From: Flavobacteriales bacterium
GTDB taxonomy: Bacteria > Bacteroidota > Bacteroidia > Flavobacteriales > TMED113
Direction: 5' to 3'
Length of the DNA: 10,084 bases
NCBI GenBank assembly: GCA_002696965.1
Contig: NZUB01000035.1
Coordinates: forward strand, 1 to 10,084
Position numbers and translations under genes: made by a program. Positions 1 to 6,546 of this stretch are shown here, one piece after another; within the stretch, counting starts at the first letter, position 1; every line of letters starts with the position of its first letter. The notes beneath the pieces were generated by a model, which was not told the origin of the DNA, searched no databases, and saw only the letters and a program-made list of their open reading frames with translations.

Positions 1-116
1 ATTTCTTCTTCTTCTTGAGTGCTGCAACCAGGGTCAATAATCATACATTTTTGATTGTCACTAACCACATATGTGTTTTCCTGAAATGAATTGAATGTAA
101 ATTTTTTAATTATCAT
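1..116 (-). CDS. MBL-fold metallo-hydrolase, N-terminal part only
   Basis: Partial gene running off the left edge; 38 complete codons are visible from an ATG at 116-114. The peptide begins MIIKKFTFNSFQENTYVV and continues to a CMIIDPGC segment. This F-x-x-NTY...IIDPG pattern is the first beta-hairpins of the glyoxalase II-like metallo-beta-lactamase fold. The zinc-binding HxHxDH motif would lie further downstream and is outside the window, so the fold is recognised but the active site is not seen. The last visible codons form a GAA run (four Glu). Many Bacteroidota carry such a roughly 210-residue hydrolase, but the substrate cannot be told from this fragment. It is divergent from the amidohydrolase gene, with only 38 bp between the start codons. 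Confidence is good for the family and low for any precise reaction. Confidence 0.8.
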   Translation of the reverse strand, partial: MIIKKFTFNSFQENTYVVSDNQKCMIIDPGCSTQEEEE

Positions 117-154
117 CTCTTTAGTTATTTTAGTGTAATTCTAAATAATCCAAT
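117..154. promoter_or_regulatory. Short divergent intergenic region between the MBL hydrolase and M20 genes
   Basis: These 38 bp separate two start codons facing away from each other, so promoter elements for both genes must lie here or inside the opposite gene. I see no match to the Bacteroidota -7 element TAnnTTTG on either strand and no purine-rich ribosome-binding site. It is called regulatory only because of gene orientation. Confidence 0.3.
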
Positions 155-1363
155 GTGTTTCACGAAGATATAAAAAAGCAAATAAAGAAAATCACCCAAT
201 CAATTTTTAATGATGTTGTTTCTTTTAGGAGATGGATTCATCAAAATCCAGAGTTATCTTTTCATGAAAAGAAAACTTCTAGTTTTATATGTGAAGTATT
301 GAAAAAAAATAATATAAAGTTTACTTCAGGTGTAGCTGGCTATGGTGTTGTAGCATTAATTGAGTTTAATAATCCATCAAGCCAAGTGATTGGGGTACGA
401 GCAGATATGGATGCTTTACCTATTCAAGAAAAAAATAATATTCCTTATAAATCTATTAATAATGGTATTATGCATGCTTGTGGTCATGATGCTCATACTG
501 CTATAGCTTTGGGGGTTGCAATTGTATTAAATCAATTAAAAAATGACTTACAAGGCACTGTTAAAATTATTTTTCAACCCGCGGAAGAAAAGTTGCCTGG
601 GGGAGCTTCTCTAATGATTGAACAAGGCGTTCTGTTAAGTCCCACAGTAGATAAAATGTTAGCTTTGCATGTTTTACCAGAAATGGAAGTGGGAAATATA
701 GGTTTTCGTGCTGGTCAGTATATGGCTGCATGTGATGAATTATATATTGTCATGAAAGGCAAGGGAGGGCATGCTGCTTTACCAAATAGTGTTGTGAATC
801 CAATTACTGCTTCGGCAGAACTTCTAATTAATATAAAAAAAGAAGTTTCTAAATTAAATTACAAGGATAAATATATATTAGAATTTGGAGATTTTCACGC
901 GTATGGTGCTTCAAATGTGATACCTGAAGAAGCTAAAGTCGCTGGAACGTTAAGAACGTTGAACATGACTTTTAGAAATAAGGCGCATGGTATTATTTTA
1001 GATGAAGTAAAAAAAATAGAACATAAGTATTCATCTAATTGTGATTTTGAAATTAAAAAGGGGTACCCAGTCTTATACAATGATAGTGATTTAACACAGT
1101 CATGTGAACAATGGAGTCAACAATTTATTAATCCGAAGCAAATTAAAAAGTTGAGTATTCGTATGGCTTCAGAGGACTTCGCTTATTTTTCCCAGCAAGT
1201 ACCTTCTTGTTTTTTCCGAATAGGCGTCGGGAATAAACAAAAAAAAATAGTTCATTCTGTACATACTCCGTATTTTAATATTGATGAAAAAAGTTTGGAA
1301 ATAGGAGTTGGTTTGATGAGTTATTTAACGGTTGCTAATTTGCTAGATCTGAAAATAGCTTGA
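155..1363 (+). CDS. M20 family metallo-amidohydrolase (hippurate hydrolase / amino-acyl amidase-like)
   Basis: A 402-residue zinc-dependent amidohydrolase of the M20D type, probably cytoplasmic since no signal peptide is seen. It would cleave N-acyl or amino-acyl amide bonds; the exact substrate (N-acetyl amino acid, N-acetyl-diaminopimelate, hippurate-like) cannot be read from sequence. Visible motifs in order: VRADMDALPI (81-90), the metal-binding MHACGHDAHT (106-115, with Cys109 and His111), the PAEE pair (142-145, catalytic and metal-binding Glu), LHV (His172), the lid/dimerisation motif GGHA (204-207), MASEDFAYF (337-345) and the C-terminal HTPYFNIDE (from His370). All usual catalytic positions are present. 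The start is GTG at 155: an in-frame TAA lies at 146-148 and no in-frame ATG lies between, while the overlapping ATG at 153 is in another frame. The 3' end overlaps the convergent recQ gene by 29 bp. Confidence 0.93.
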   Translation: MFHEDIKKQIKKITQSIFNDVVSFRRWIHQNPELSFHEKKTSSFICEVLKKNNIKFTSGVAGYGVVALIEFNNPSSQVIGVRADMDALPIQEKNNIPYKSINNGIMHACGHDAHTAIALGVAIVLNQLKNDLQGTVKIIFQPAEEKLPGGASLMIEQGVLLSPTVDKMLALHVLPEMEVGNIGFRAGQYMAACDELYIVMKGKGGHAALPNSVVNPITASAELLINIKKEVSKLNYKDKYILEFGDFHAYGASNVIPEEAKVAGTLRTLNMTFRNKAHGIILDEVKKIEHKYSSNCDFEIKKGYPVLYNDSDLTQSCEQWSQQFINPKQIKKLSIRMASEDFAYFSQQVPSCFFRIGVGNKQKKIVHSVHTPYFNIDEKSLEIGVGLMSYLTVANLLDLKIA

Positions 1364-3503
1364 CTCTTACTAGTCTAAGTTCATCTTCATCATATTCGCC
1401 TTCAAAATATTGTTCAGCTTTTGAAATAGAGTCATTTTCAGCTTCATTTAGAAAATAATCACGTATTTCCTCCTGTTGTTGCATGTCTAAAACTTCATTA
1501 ATATGATAATCAATATTAATTTTAGTACCTGAGTTTACAATATTTTCAATTTCATCTAATAATAAATTAATGCTAATATTCTTTTGATCTATGATATCAT
1601 CAAAGCCAAGTTTTCTGTCGGCACTTTGTATAATAAAAATTTTTAAATCGTTTTTTTTTGGTTTTGATTTCACAATAAAGTCTTGAGCTCTTTCAATATT
1701 ATTATCATCCACATATTCTTTAATAGCTGTAATAAAATCTGCGCCATATTTTTCTGCTTTTCCTTTTCCAACGCCTATAATATTGCGAAGCTCCTCCATG
1801 TTGATAGGATATTGTATTGACATGTCTTCTAATGATGGATCCTGAAATATTATGAAGGGGGGGATGTTTTTTTCTTCCGCAATGCGCTTACGTATTTTTT
1901 GTAAAATATAGACCAGGTTTTTATCAAATGATGAAGGTGTATGTGATATTGGTTTTTTACTATTAAATGCTTGATCCATTATTTCAAAAGTGTATGAATT
2001 TTTTAAAAAATCATCACCTTTTTTATTTATTGAAAGAGTTCCATATGATTCAATATTTTTGCTAATTAAATCTTCAATGATACCTTTTCTAATTATTTGT
2101 TGTATTACGAAAGTTGTAATGTGTTCACCTTTTTTAAAGTTTTTTAATGTATTGATTGCAAAATTATTTATACTATTCACAGATCCATGTAGTATTTTGA
2201 TGATTTGTTTCATGTTGAATCTATTGTGTGTTTCTTTTATAGTTTCTAAAATAATTTTCAACTCTTTTTGTACATCTTTTAATTTGTTTTTTTGATTACA
2301 ATTGTCACATTTTTTATTACAATACTCTTTTTGATATTTTTCACCAAAATAGTGTAGGATTTTTTTTCTTCTACAATCAGAATTTTCAATATAAGCAACA
2401 ATTTCTTCTAATAATTGTGTGCCAATTTCTTTTTCATAAATATTTTTTTTTGAATTGAAATTTTCAAATTTTTCTACATCTAAAGGATCATAAAATAAAA
2501 TGCAATTTCCTTCGCCACCATCTCTTCCAGCTCTTCCAGTTTCTTGATAATAATTTTCCAAGCTTTTAGGTAAATTATAGTGAATAACATATCTTACGTC
2601 AGGTTTGTCAATCCCCATACCAAAAGCAATAGTTGCTACAACTACGTCAATATCTTCCATTAAAAAAGCATCTTGTGTTTTTCTTCGAACAGACTGTTCT
2701 AAACCAGCATGGTAGGGGAGACTTCTTAGATTATTTAAATTTAAAAATTCAGATACTTCTTCAGCTTTTTTTCGTGATAAGCAATAAATTATACCTGATT
2801 TACCTTCATTCTGTTTAACATATTTAATAATGTCTTTATCTACATTTTGTTTTGTTTGTATTTCATAATACAAATTTGGACGATTAAATGATGAAATAAA
2901 TAATTGGTTTTTTTCTATACCTAAGTTTTTTATGATGTCTTTTTTTACTTTTTCTGTTGCTGTTGCTGTTAAGGCCATGATTGGCTTAGTTCCAATTTTG
3001 GATATAGTATTTTTAATTTTTCTATATTCAGGTCTAAAATCATGCCCCCATTCAGAAATACAATGTGCCTCATCTATTGCAAAAAAAGAAATAGTAAAAC
3101 TTTTGAAAAACGCTAAATTCTTCTCTTTACCTATTGTTTCAGGTGCTACAAATAATAATTTAGTTTTTCCATCAACCACAGCTTGCATAACTTGTTGTAT
3201 TTCCTTTTTGCTTAATGTAGAATTGAAAAAATGAGCAATATCAGGGTTTTTAGAATAGCTTCTTATTGAATCTACTTGATTTTTCATTAGTGCAATTAAA
3301 GGAGAGATAACTATGGCAACTCCTTCTAAAATAAGGGATGGTAATTGATAGCACAATGATTTACCTCCACCAGTTGGCATAATAATAAATGTGTTATTAC
3401 CTGCTAAAATAGAATTAATTGCTTTTTCTTGATTGCCTTTAAATTTTTTAAAGCCGAAAAAATCACGCAAGTGTTTGTTAATATCAATTTCAATCTTTTT
3501 CAT
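1335..3503 (-). CDS. recQ: ATP-dependent DNA helicase RecQ
   Basis: A 722-residue 3'-to-5' DNA helicase of the RecQ family, acting in recombination and in repair of stalled replication forks. Domains in order: superfamily 2 helicase core with Walker A MPTGGGKSLCY (42-52), DEAH box (144-147) followed by the RecQ aromatic-rich loop through HDFRPEY (154-160), motif III ALTATAT (177-183) and motif VI QETGRAGRDG (320-329). The RQC zinc site follows, with Cys377, Cys395, Cys399 and Cys402, then a winged-helix region to about 510. An HRDC domain spans about 527-600 (IGVGKGKAEKYG at 576-587). An acidic extension of about 110 residues (610-722) goes beyond E. coli RecQ, which is about 610 residues; similar extensions occur in Bacteroidota RecQ proteins. 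The ATG at 3503 suits the family N-terminus. recQ is divergent from kpsF with a 75-bp gap, and its 3' end overlaps the amidohydrolase gene. It contains a C7 tract (1857-1863) and an A9 tract (1651-1659) on the coding strand, without a frame break. Confidence 0.97.
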   Translation of the reverse strand: MKKIEIDINKHLRDFFGFKKFKGNQEKAINSILAGNNTFIIMPTGGGKSLCYQLPSLILEGVAIVISPLIALMKNQVDSIRSYSKNPDIAHFFNSTLSKKEIQQVMQAVVDGKTKLLFVAPETIGKEKNLAFFKSFTISFFAIDEAHCISEWGHDFRPEYRKIKNTISKIGTKPIMALTATATEKVKKDIIKNLGIEKNQLFISSFNRPNLYYEIQTKQNVDKDIIKYVKQNEGKSGIIYCLSRKKAEEVSEFLNLNNLRSLPYHAGLEQSVRRKTQDAFLMEDIDVVVATIAFGMGIDKPDVRYVIHYNLPKSLENYYQETGRAGRDGGEGNCILFYDPLDVEKFENFNSKKNIYEKEIGTQLLEEIVAYIENSDCRRKKILHYFGEKYQKEYCNKKCDNCNQKNKLKDVQKELKIILETIKETHNRFNMKQIIKILHGSVNSINNFAINTLKNFKKGEHITTFVIQQIIRKGIIEDLISKNIESYGTLSINKKGDDFLKNSYTFEIMDQAFNSKKPISHTPSSFDKNLVYILQKIRKRIAEEKNIPPFIIFQDPSLEDMSIQYPINMEELRNIIGVGKGKAEKYGADFITAIKEYVDDNNIERAQDFIVKSKPKKNDLKIFIIQSADRKLGFDDIIDQKNISINLLLDEIENIVNSGTKINIDYHINEVLDMQQQEEIRDYFLNEAENDSISKAEQYFEGEYDEDELRLVRVKLFSDLAN

Positions 3504-3578
3504 TCCTAGGTAATAGTTTAAAAAAATACCATTAATTTTATCTACATTAATATAATTCTTTTTTTTAGATTACACTAC
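3504..3578. promoter_or_regulatory. Divergent recQ / kpsF intergenic region
   Basis: This 75-bp AT-rich gap lies between the starts of recQ and kpsF and should hold promoters for both. On the plus strand a TATAAT hexamer is at 3551-3556, 22 bp before the kpsF ATG, but no convincing -35 or -33 partner is visible. No TAnnTTTG box is found on either strand. CATTAAT occurs twice (3530-3536 and 3545-3551), 15 bp apart. A T8 run (3559-3566) precedes kpsF. No Shine-Dalgarno sequence is placed for kpsF. Confidence 0.4.
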
Positions 3579-4544
3579 ATGAAACATGGCATAGATATTA
3601 TTAAGGTGGCAAAAGAATTAATCAATGATCAATTATTAGAATTAAGAAAATTGAGTGATAATTTGGAACAAGATTTTGTTGATGTAATAGAAGCATTGTC
3701 AAATTGTCAAGGTAGATTAATTATTATTGGTTTAGGCAAGAGCGGAATAATTGGCAGAAAAATATCAGCTACTCTTAACTCCACGGGGACTTTTTCATCC
3801 TTTATACACGCAAGTGATGCATTACATGGAGATGCAGGTAATATTAATTTTAATGATATTGTTATGTTTATTTCAAACAGTGGTAATACAGATGAGTTGA
3901 AACAATTGGTTCCACTTGTCAAGAAAATGAATATTCCAATAATTACAATGACTGGCAATATGCGTTCTTTTCTAGCTTTAGAATCGGACTTTATATTAAA
4001 TGTTAATGTATCTAAGGAGGCGTGTCCAAATAATTTAGCTCCCACTACTAGTACAACTATGCAGTTGGTTATGGGGGATGCAATAGCAGTTAGTTTGTTA
4101 AAAATTAAAAACTTTTCTAAGGAAGATTTTGCCAAATATCATCCTGCAGGTTCATTAGGTAAAAAGCTCAATATGGAAGTATCTGATTTATGTGATTTTT
4201 CTAATCCTCCAAAAGTTTTTTTAGGTGACAGTTTGGACAAAATTATTTTTGAAATCTCTTCCAAAAGACTAGGTGCTACAGCGGTATTGGATTCTAATAC
4301 TATCGTAGGTATTATTACTGATGGCGATCTGCGAAGAATGTTAGAAAAAGAAATAGAAATTAAGACTATTTCAGCATCATTTTTAATGACTAAAAACCCG
4401 AAAACAATTCAAAAAAAAACTTTATTATATGAAGCATTTAGTCTTATGAAAAAACATAATATAACACAATTATTAGTGAAAGATGGTGAGCAGTATGTTG
4501 GAATAATTCATTTACATGATATTTTAAAATGTAATATCTTTTAA
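3579..4544 (+). CDS. kpsF: Arabinose 5-phosphate isomerase (KpsF/GutQ/KdsD family)
   Basis: A 321-residue sugar-phosphate isomerase that converts ribulose 5-phosphate to arabinose 5-phosphate, the first committed step toward Kdo of the LPS inner core; cytoplasmic. The N-terminal SIS domain (about 35-170) carries GLGKSG (51-56), SNSGNTDEL (99-107), the family signature CPNNLAPTTSTT (149-160) and HPAGSLGKKL (188-197). The histidines of ALHGD (His83) and HPAG (His188) match conserved active-site histidines of the family. Two CBS domains follow, about 203-262 and 266-321, with TDGDLRRML (247-255) in the first. Length and domain order are typical. It is the first gene of an apparent operon with tatC (8-bp gap) and lptB. 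Two of the three encoded proteins serve LPS supply and export. An A9 tract lies at 4411-4419 inside the second CBS domain, with the frame intact. Confidence 0.95.
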   Translation: MKHGIDIIKVAKELINDQLLELRKLSDNLEQDFVDVIEALSNCQGRLIIIGLGKSGIIGRKISATLNSTGTFSSFIHASDALHGDAGNINFNDIVMFISNSGNTDELKQLVPLVKKMNIPIITMTGNMRSFLALESDFILNVNVSKEACPNNLAPTTSTTMQLVMGDAIAVSLLKIKNFSKEDFAKYHPAGSLGKKLNMEVSDLCDFSNPPKVFLGDSLDKIIFEISSKRLGATAVLDSNTIVGIITDGDLRRMLEKEIEIKTISASFLMTKNPKTIQKKTLLYEAFSLMKKHNITQLLVKDGEQYVGIIHLHDILKCNIF

Positions 4545-4552
4545 ATATTAAT

Positions 4553-5335
4553 ATGATGAATCAAAATAGTTCTAGGCAGACATTTACAGGTCATTTAGAA
4601 GTACTCAGATGGCACTTTTTTCGCTCATTTGTTGCAATTTTTTTTGGGGCTATTATTGTTTTTTTTAATAAATCTTTTGTATTTGATAAAATTATTTTTG
4701 CATGTAAGGAAAACACTTTTCCTACATATGTTTTTTTATGCGAGCTATCAGAAAAATTATGCATAAAAGACATGCCTTTTATTTTGATGAATATTGAAAT
4801 GGCTGGTCAATTTATGATGCATCTTTTAGTTTCATTTGTTGGAGGTATTATAATATCATTTCCTTACATCTTATATGAATTCTGGTCATTTGTTTCACCA
4901 GCTTTGTATAAAAATGAAAAAAAAATATCTATAGTAATTTTTGTTATTGCTTTTTTCCTGTTTATTATAGGTGTTCTGTTTGGGTATTATGTTATAATAC
5001 CATTTTCCATTAATTTTTTAAGCTCATATGCTGTTAGTGGAGTTATTGAAAATAATATTCACTTTATATCTTTTATTAAAACAGTTACAACAATTATATT
5101 AACTACCGGAATTCTGTTTCAGTTGCCACTTGTTATTTATTGTTTAACAAAATTTAATTTAATTAGTCCTAATCAGTTAATACAATATCGAAGACATGCA
5201 TTCGTTATAATATTAATTGCAGCTTCTGTCTTGACTCCTCCGGATGTGTTTAGTCAGATTTTGATTGGATTGCCGATATTTATTTTATACGAATTTTCCA
5301 TTTTTATATCTAGGATTTCAAAACCTAAATCATGA
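4553..5335 (+). CDS. tatC: Sec-independent protein translocase subunit TatC
   Basis: A 260-residue integral inner-membrane protein, the signal-peptide receptor of the twin-arginine translocase for folded proteins. Family marks: N-terminal HLEVLRW (14-20, with the conserved Glu16 and Arg19), about six hydrophobic helices, the PYILYEFWSFVSPALYKNEKK region (104-124), FGYYVIIP (143-150) and SVLTPPDVFSQ (225-235). The helix-4 motif reads FQLP (189-192), with Gln190 where many TatC proteins have Glu (E170 in E. coli). The gene starts with two consecutive ATG codons (4553 and 4556); either could be used. It lies 8 bp after kpsF and its stop overlaps the lptB start as ATGA, so translation is probably coupled. 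No tatA or tatB is in the window. An A9 tract lies at 4917-4925. Confidence 0.96.
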   Translation: MMNQNSSRQTFTGHLEVLRWHFFRSFVAIFFGAIIVFFNKSFVFDKIIFACKENTFPTYVFLCELSEKLCIKDMPFILMNIEMAGQFMMHLLVSFVGGIIISFPYILYEFWSFVSPALYKNEKKISIVIFVIAFFLFIIGVLFGYYVIIPFSINFLSSYAVSGVIENNIHFISFIKTVTTIILTTGILFQLPLVIYCLTKFNLISPNQLIQYRRHAFVIILIAASVLTPPDVFSQILIGLPIFILYEFSIFISRISKPKS

Positions 5336-6051
5336 AATTAAAAGCAAATAATTTAAAAAAAAAATATGGTGAAAGATATGTTGTTAATGACGTTTCTATT
5401 GAATTAGAAAATGGTGAGGTTGTTGGTTTATTAGGGCCAAATGGAGCAGGTAAGACAACTACATTTTACATGTTGGTTGGCCTGATTAGAGCTTTTGAGG
5501 GTAGTGTGGTATTAGCTGAGGATGATATTTCAAAAGACCCGATGTATATAAGGTCACGTAAAGGAGTTGGATACTTGCCACAGCAACCATCAGTTTTCAC
5601 TAAAATGAGCGTTGAAGATAATCTTTTATCTGTGCTAGAAACAACAGGTTTAAATAAAATTAGACAAAAAGAACAATTAGAAAGTATTTTGCTTGATTTT
5701 GGTTTAAGTAAGATTAGAAATACAAAGGCCAATTTATTATCAGGTGGAGAACGGAGAAGATTAGAAATCGCACGTGCTATTTCTAATGAACCTAAATTTA
5801 TTTTGCTAGATGAACCATTTGCGGGTGTTGATCCAATTGCAATTCAGGATATTCAAAATATGATTAGAAAATTGAAAGAAAGAAATATAGGTGTATTAAT
5901 TACAGATCATAATGTGCGAGAAACATTATCTATTACAGATAGATCCTATTTACTTTATGATGGGAAAATATTAAAATATGGCAACACAAGTGATTTAATT
6001 AACGATCCGGAAGTTAGAAGGTTGTATTTAGGAGATAATTTCAAGTTTTAA
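5332..6051 (+). CDS. lptB: LPS export ABC transporter ATP-binding protein LptB
   Basis: A 239-residue ATPase subunit of the LptB2FG transporter, which extracts LPS from the inner membrane and drives it across the Lpt bridge. Visible motifs: Walker A GPNGAGKTT (35-43), Q-loop YLPQQ (81-85), ABC signature LSGGERRRLEIAR (136-148), Walker B and D-loop ILLDEPFAGVDP (157-168) and the switch-histidine segment TDHNVRETL (191-199), which is characteristic of LptB/LivF-like ATPases and most typical of LptB. Length matches the family. The ATG at 5332 overlaps the tatC stop. The lptF/lptG permease genes are not here, which is common. An A10 tract (5355-5364) encodes part of NLKKKYG without breaking the frame. 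The stop overlaps the end of the convergent purS by 4 bp, and no terminator hairpin is visible between them. Confidence 0.95.
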   Translation: MKLKANNLKKKYGERYVVNDVSIELENGEVVGLLGPNGAGKTTTFYMLVGLIRAFEGSVVLAEDDISKDPMYIRSRKGVGYLPQQPSVFTKMSVEDNLLSVLETTGLNKIRQKEQLESILLDFGLSKIRNTKANLLSGGERRRLEIARAISNEPKFILLDEPFAGVDPIAIQDIQNMIRKLKERNIGVLITDHNVRETLSITDRSYLLYDGKILKYGNTSDLINDPEVRRLYLGDNFKF

Positions 6052-6299
6052 ACTTTTGTAATAGTAAAATCATATTGTTCAGTGATTTGATTTACTAATA
6101 GTTTTTCACAAATATCTTTAACAATTGTTTCAGCATCTTCTTCTTTTTCACTTTCAATATTCAATGATATATGTTTCCCCATTCGAATATTAGAAATATT
6201 ATCTATACCTAATTTAGATGTGTTATTTTCTATTGTTTTACCTTGGGGATCTAGTAGAGCATCTTGAGGCATAATATTAATTTTGGCTAAAAATTTCAT
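6048..6299 (-). CDS. purS: Phosphoribosylformylglycinamidine synthase subunit PurS
   Basis: An 83-residue protein recognised as PurS, the small dimeric subunit that joins PurQ and the short form of PurL to convert FGAR to FGAM in purine synthesis. Family features: N-terminal beta-strand MKFLAKINIMPQ, the signature LLDPQGKTIENNTSKLG (15-31), NISNIRMGKHISLNIE (34-49), and a closing CEKLLVNQITEQYDF (64-78). Length matches PurS (about 80-85). The ATG at 6299 is the only in-frame ATG: the frame stays open upstream for about 70 bp to a TGA but holds no other ATG. It is a single gene, convergent and overlapping with lptB, with no other purine gene nearby. Its presence predicts a separate PurQ and small PurL elsewhere in the genome; that is inference. 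The start region lies in a direct repeat described separately. Confidence 0.88.
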   Translation of the reverse strand: MKFLAKINIMPQDALLDPQGKTIENNTSKLGIDNISNIRMGKHISLNIESEKEEDAETIVKDICEKLLVNQITEQYDFTITKV

Positions 6300-6317
6300 A
6301 TTAATTTTGGTTAAAAT
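6274..6317. repeat. Imperfect 19-bp direct repeat, 24-bp period, across the purS start
   Basis: ATATTAATTTTGGCTAAAA at 6274-6292 recurs as ATATTAATTTTGGTTAAAA at 6298-6316, with 18 of 19 positions identical. The 24-bp period is a multiple of three. On the minus strand the copy inside purS encodes LAKINI and the upstream copy would read LTKIN immediately before the start Met. It looks like a small tandem duplication of the 5' end of purS. Confidence 0.75.
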
Positions 6318-6376
6318 GGTTAATTGATAAATTTTTAAATAAATGATATGTAAAATAATTCGTATAGCTAATCATA

Positions 6377-6384
6377 CAAACTTA
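6377..6384 (-). promoter_or_regulatory. Candidate -7 promoter element for purS
   Basis: On the minus strand these bases read TAAGTTTG, matching the Bacteroidota primary-sigma -7 consensus TAnnTTTG, 77 bp upstream of the purS ATG. I do not see a clear TTG-type -33 box at the right distance, and such a match occurs by chance about once per kilobase in this base composition. Treat as a candidate only. Confidence 0.3.
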
Positions 6385-6414
6385 AATATATATAATATAG
6401 ATTTAGAAATCCAC

Positions 6415-6431
6415 AGAAAAACTGTTTTTCT
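6415..6431. other. Small perfect hairpin AGAAAAA-CTG-TTTTTCT
   Basis: A 7-bp inverted repeat with a three-base loop, followed by TTTT on the plus strand. The stem is almost all A:T, so it would be weak as a terminator. An alternative ACAG/CTGT hairpin with an AAAAA loop (6413-6425) competes with it. The plus-strand gene before it (lptB) ends more than 360 bp upstream, so a terminator role is unclear. Confidence 0.3.
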
Positions 6432-6546
6432 TTTAACATGCATAGTATTATTAAGATGATTCAATTTTAAACTAGCAATATTATAATCAATAATAATCAA
6501 AAAGTAAACAAGGTATTGGTGACTAATTATTTATCTTTATAATATT

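Larger units (their letters stand above)
6300..6546. other. Non-coding AT-rich divergent region between purS and lnt
   Basis: About 247 bp without a credible gene, lying between divergent starts and therefore expected to hold the purS and lnt promoters. Contents I can name: the upstream half of the purS direct repeat (6298-6316), the candidate purS -7 box (6377-6384), a TATATATAATATAG tract (6386-6399), and a 7-bp perfect hairpin at 6415-6431 (AGAAAAA, loop CTG, TTTTTCT). A short repetitive stretch near 6486-6500 contains two ATAATCAA copies. TATCTTTA at 6532-6539 is one base off TAnnTTTG just before lnt. No tRNA fold or riboswitch is recognised. Confidence 0.5.

Noticed and set aside
1990..3234. 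Open frames on the plus strand inside recQ (for example 1990-2295 and 2932-3234)
   Set aside because: They are antisense to conserved helicase motifs and are rich in Phe, Leu and Ile, as expected of the complement of Lys/Asn-rich coding DNA.
3707..4135. A 142-codon open frame on the minus strand inside kpsF
   Set aside because: It lies wholly antisense to a strongly conserved isomerase gene, resembles no family and has the residue make-up of an antisense shadow.
6318..6384. Upstream extension of purS, since the frame is open for about 70 bp before its ATG
   Set aside because: No ATG, GTG or TTG start is found in that stretch, and the annotated start gives the usual PurS length and N-terminus.
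6407..6415. AAATCCACA, similar to a DnaA box
   Set aside because: Two mismatches to TTATCCACA, a single copy, and no origin-type genes nearby; not evidence of a replication origin.
6415..6434. Hairpin plus T-run as a rho-independent terminator
   Set aside because: The stem is nearly all A:T and no plus-strand gene ends close before it, so it is listed only as a hairpin.
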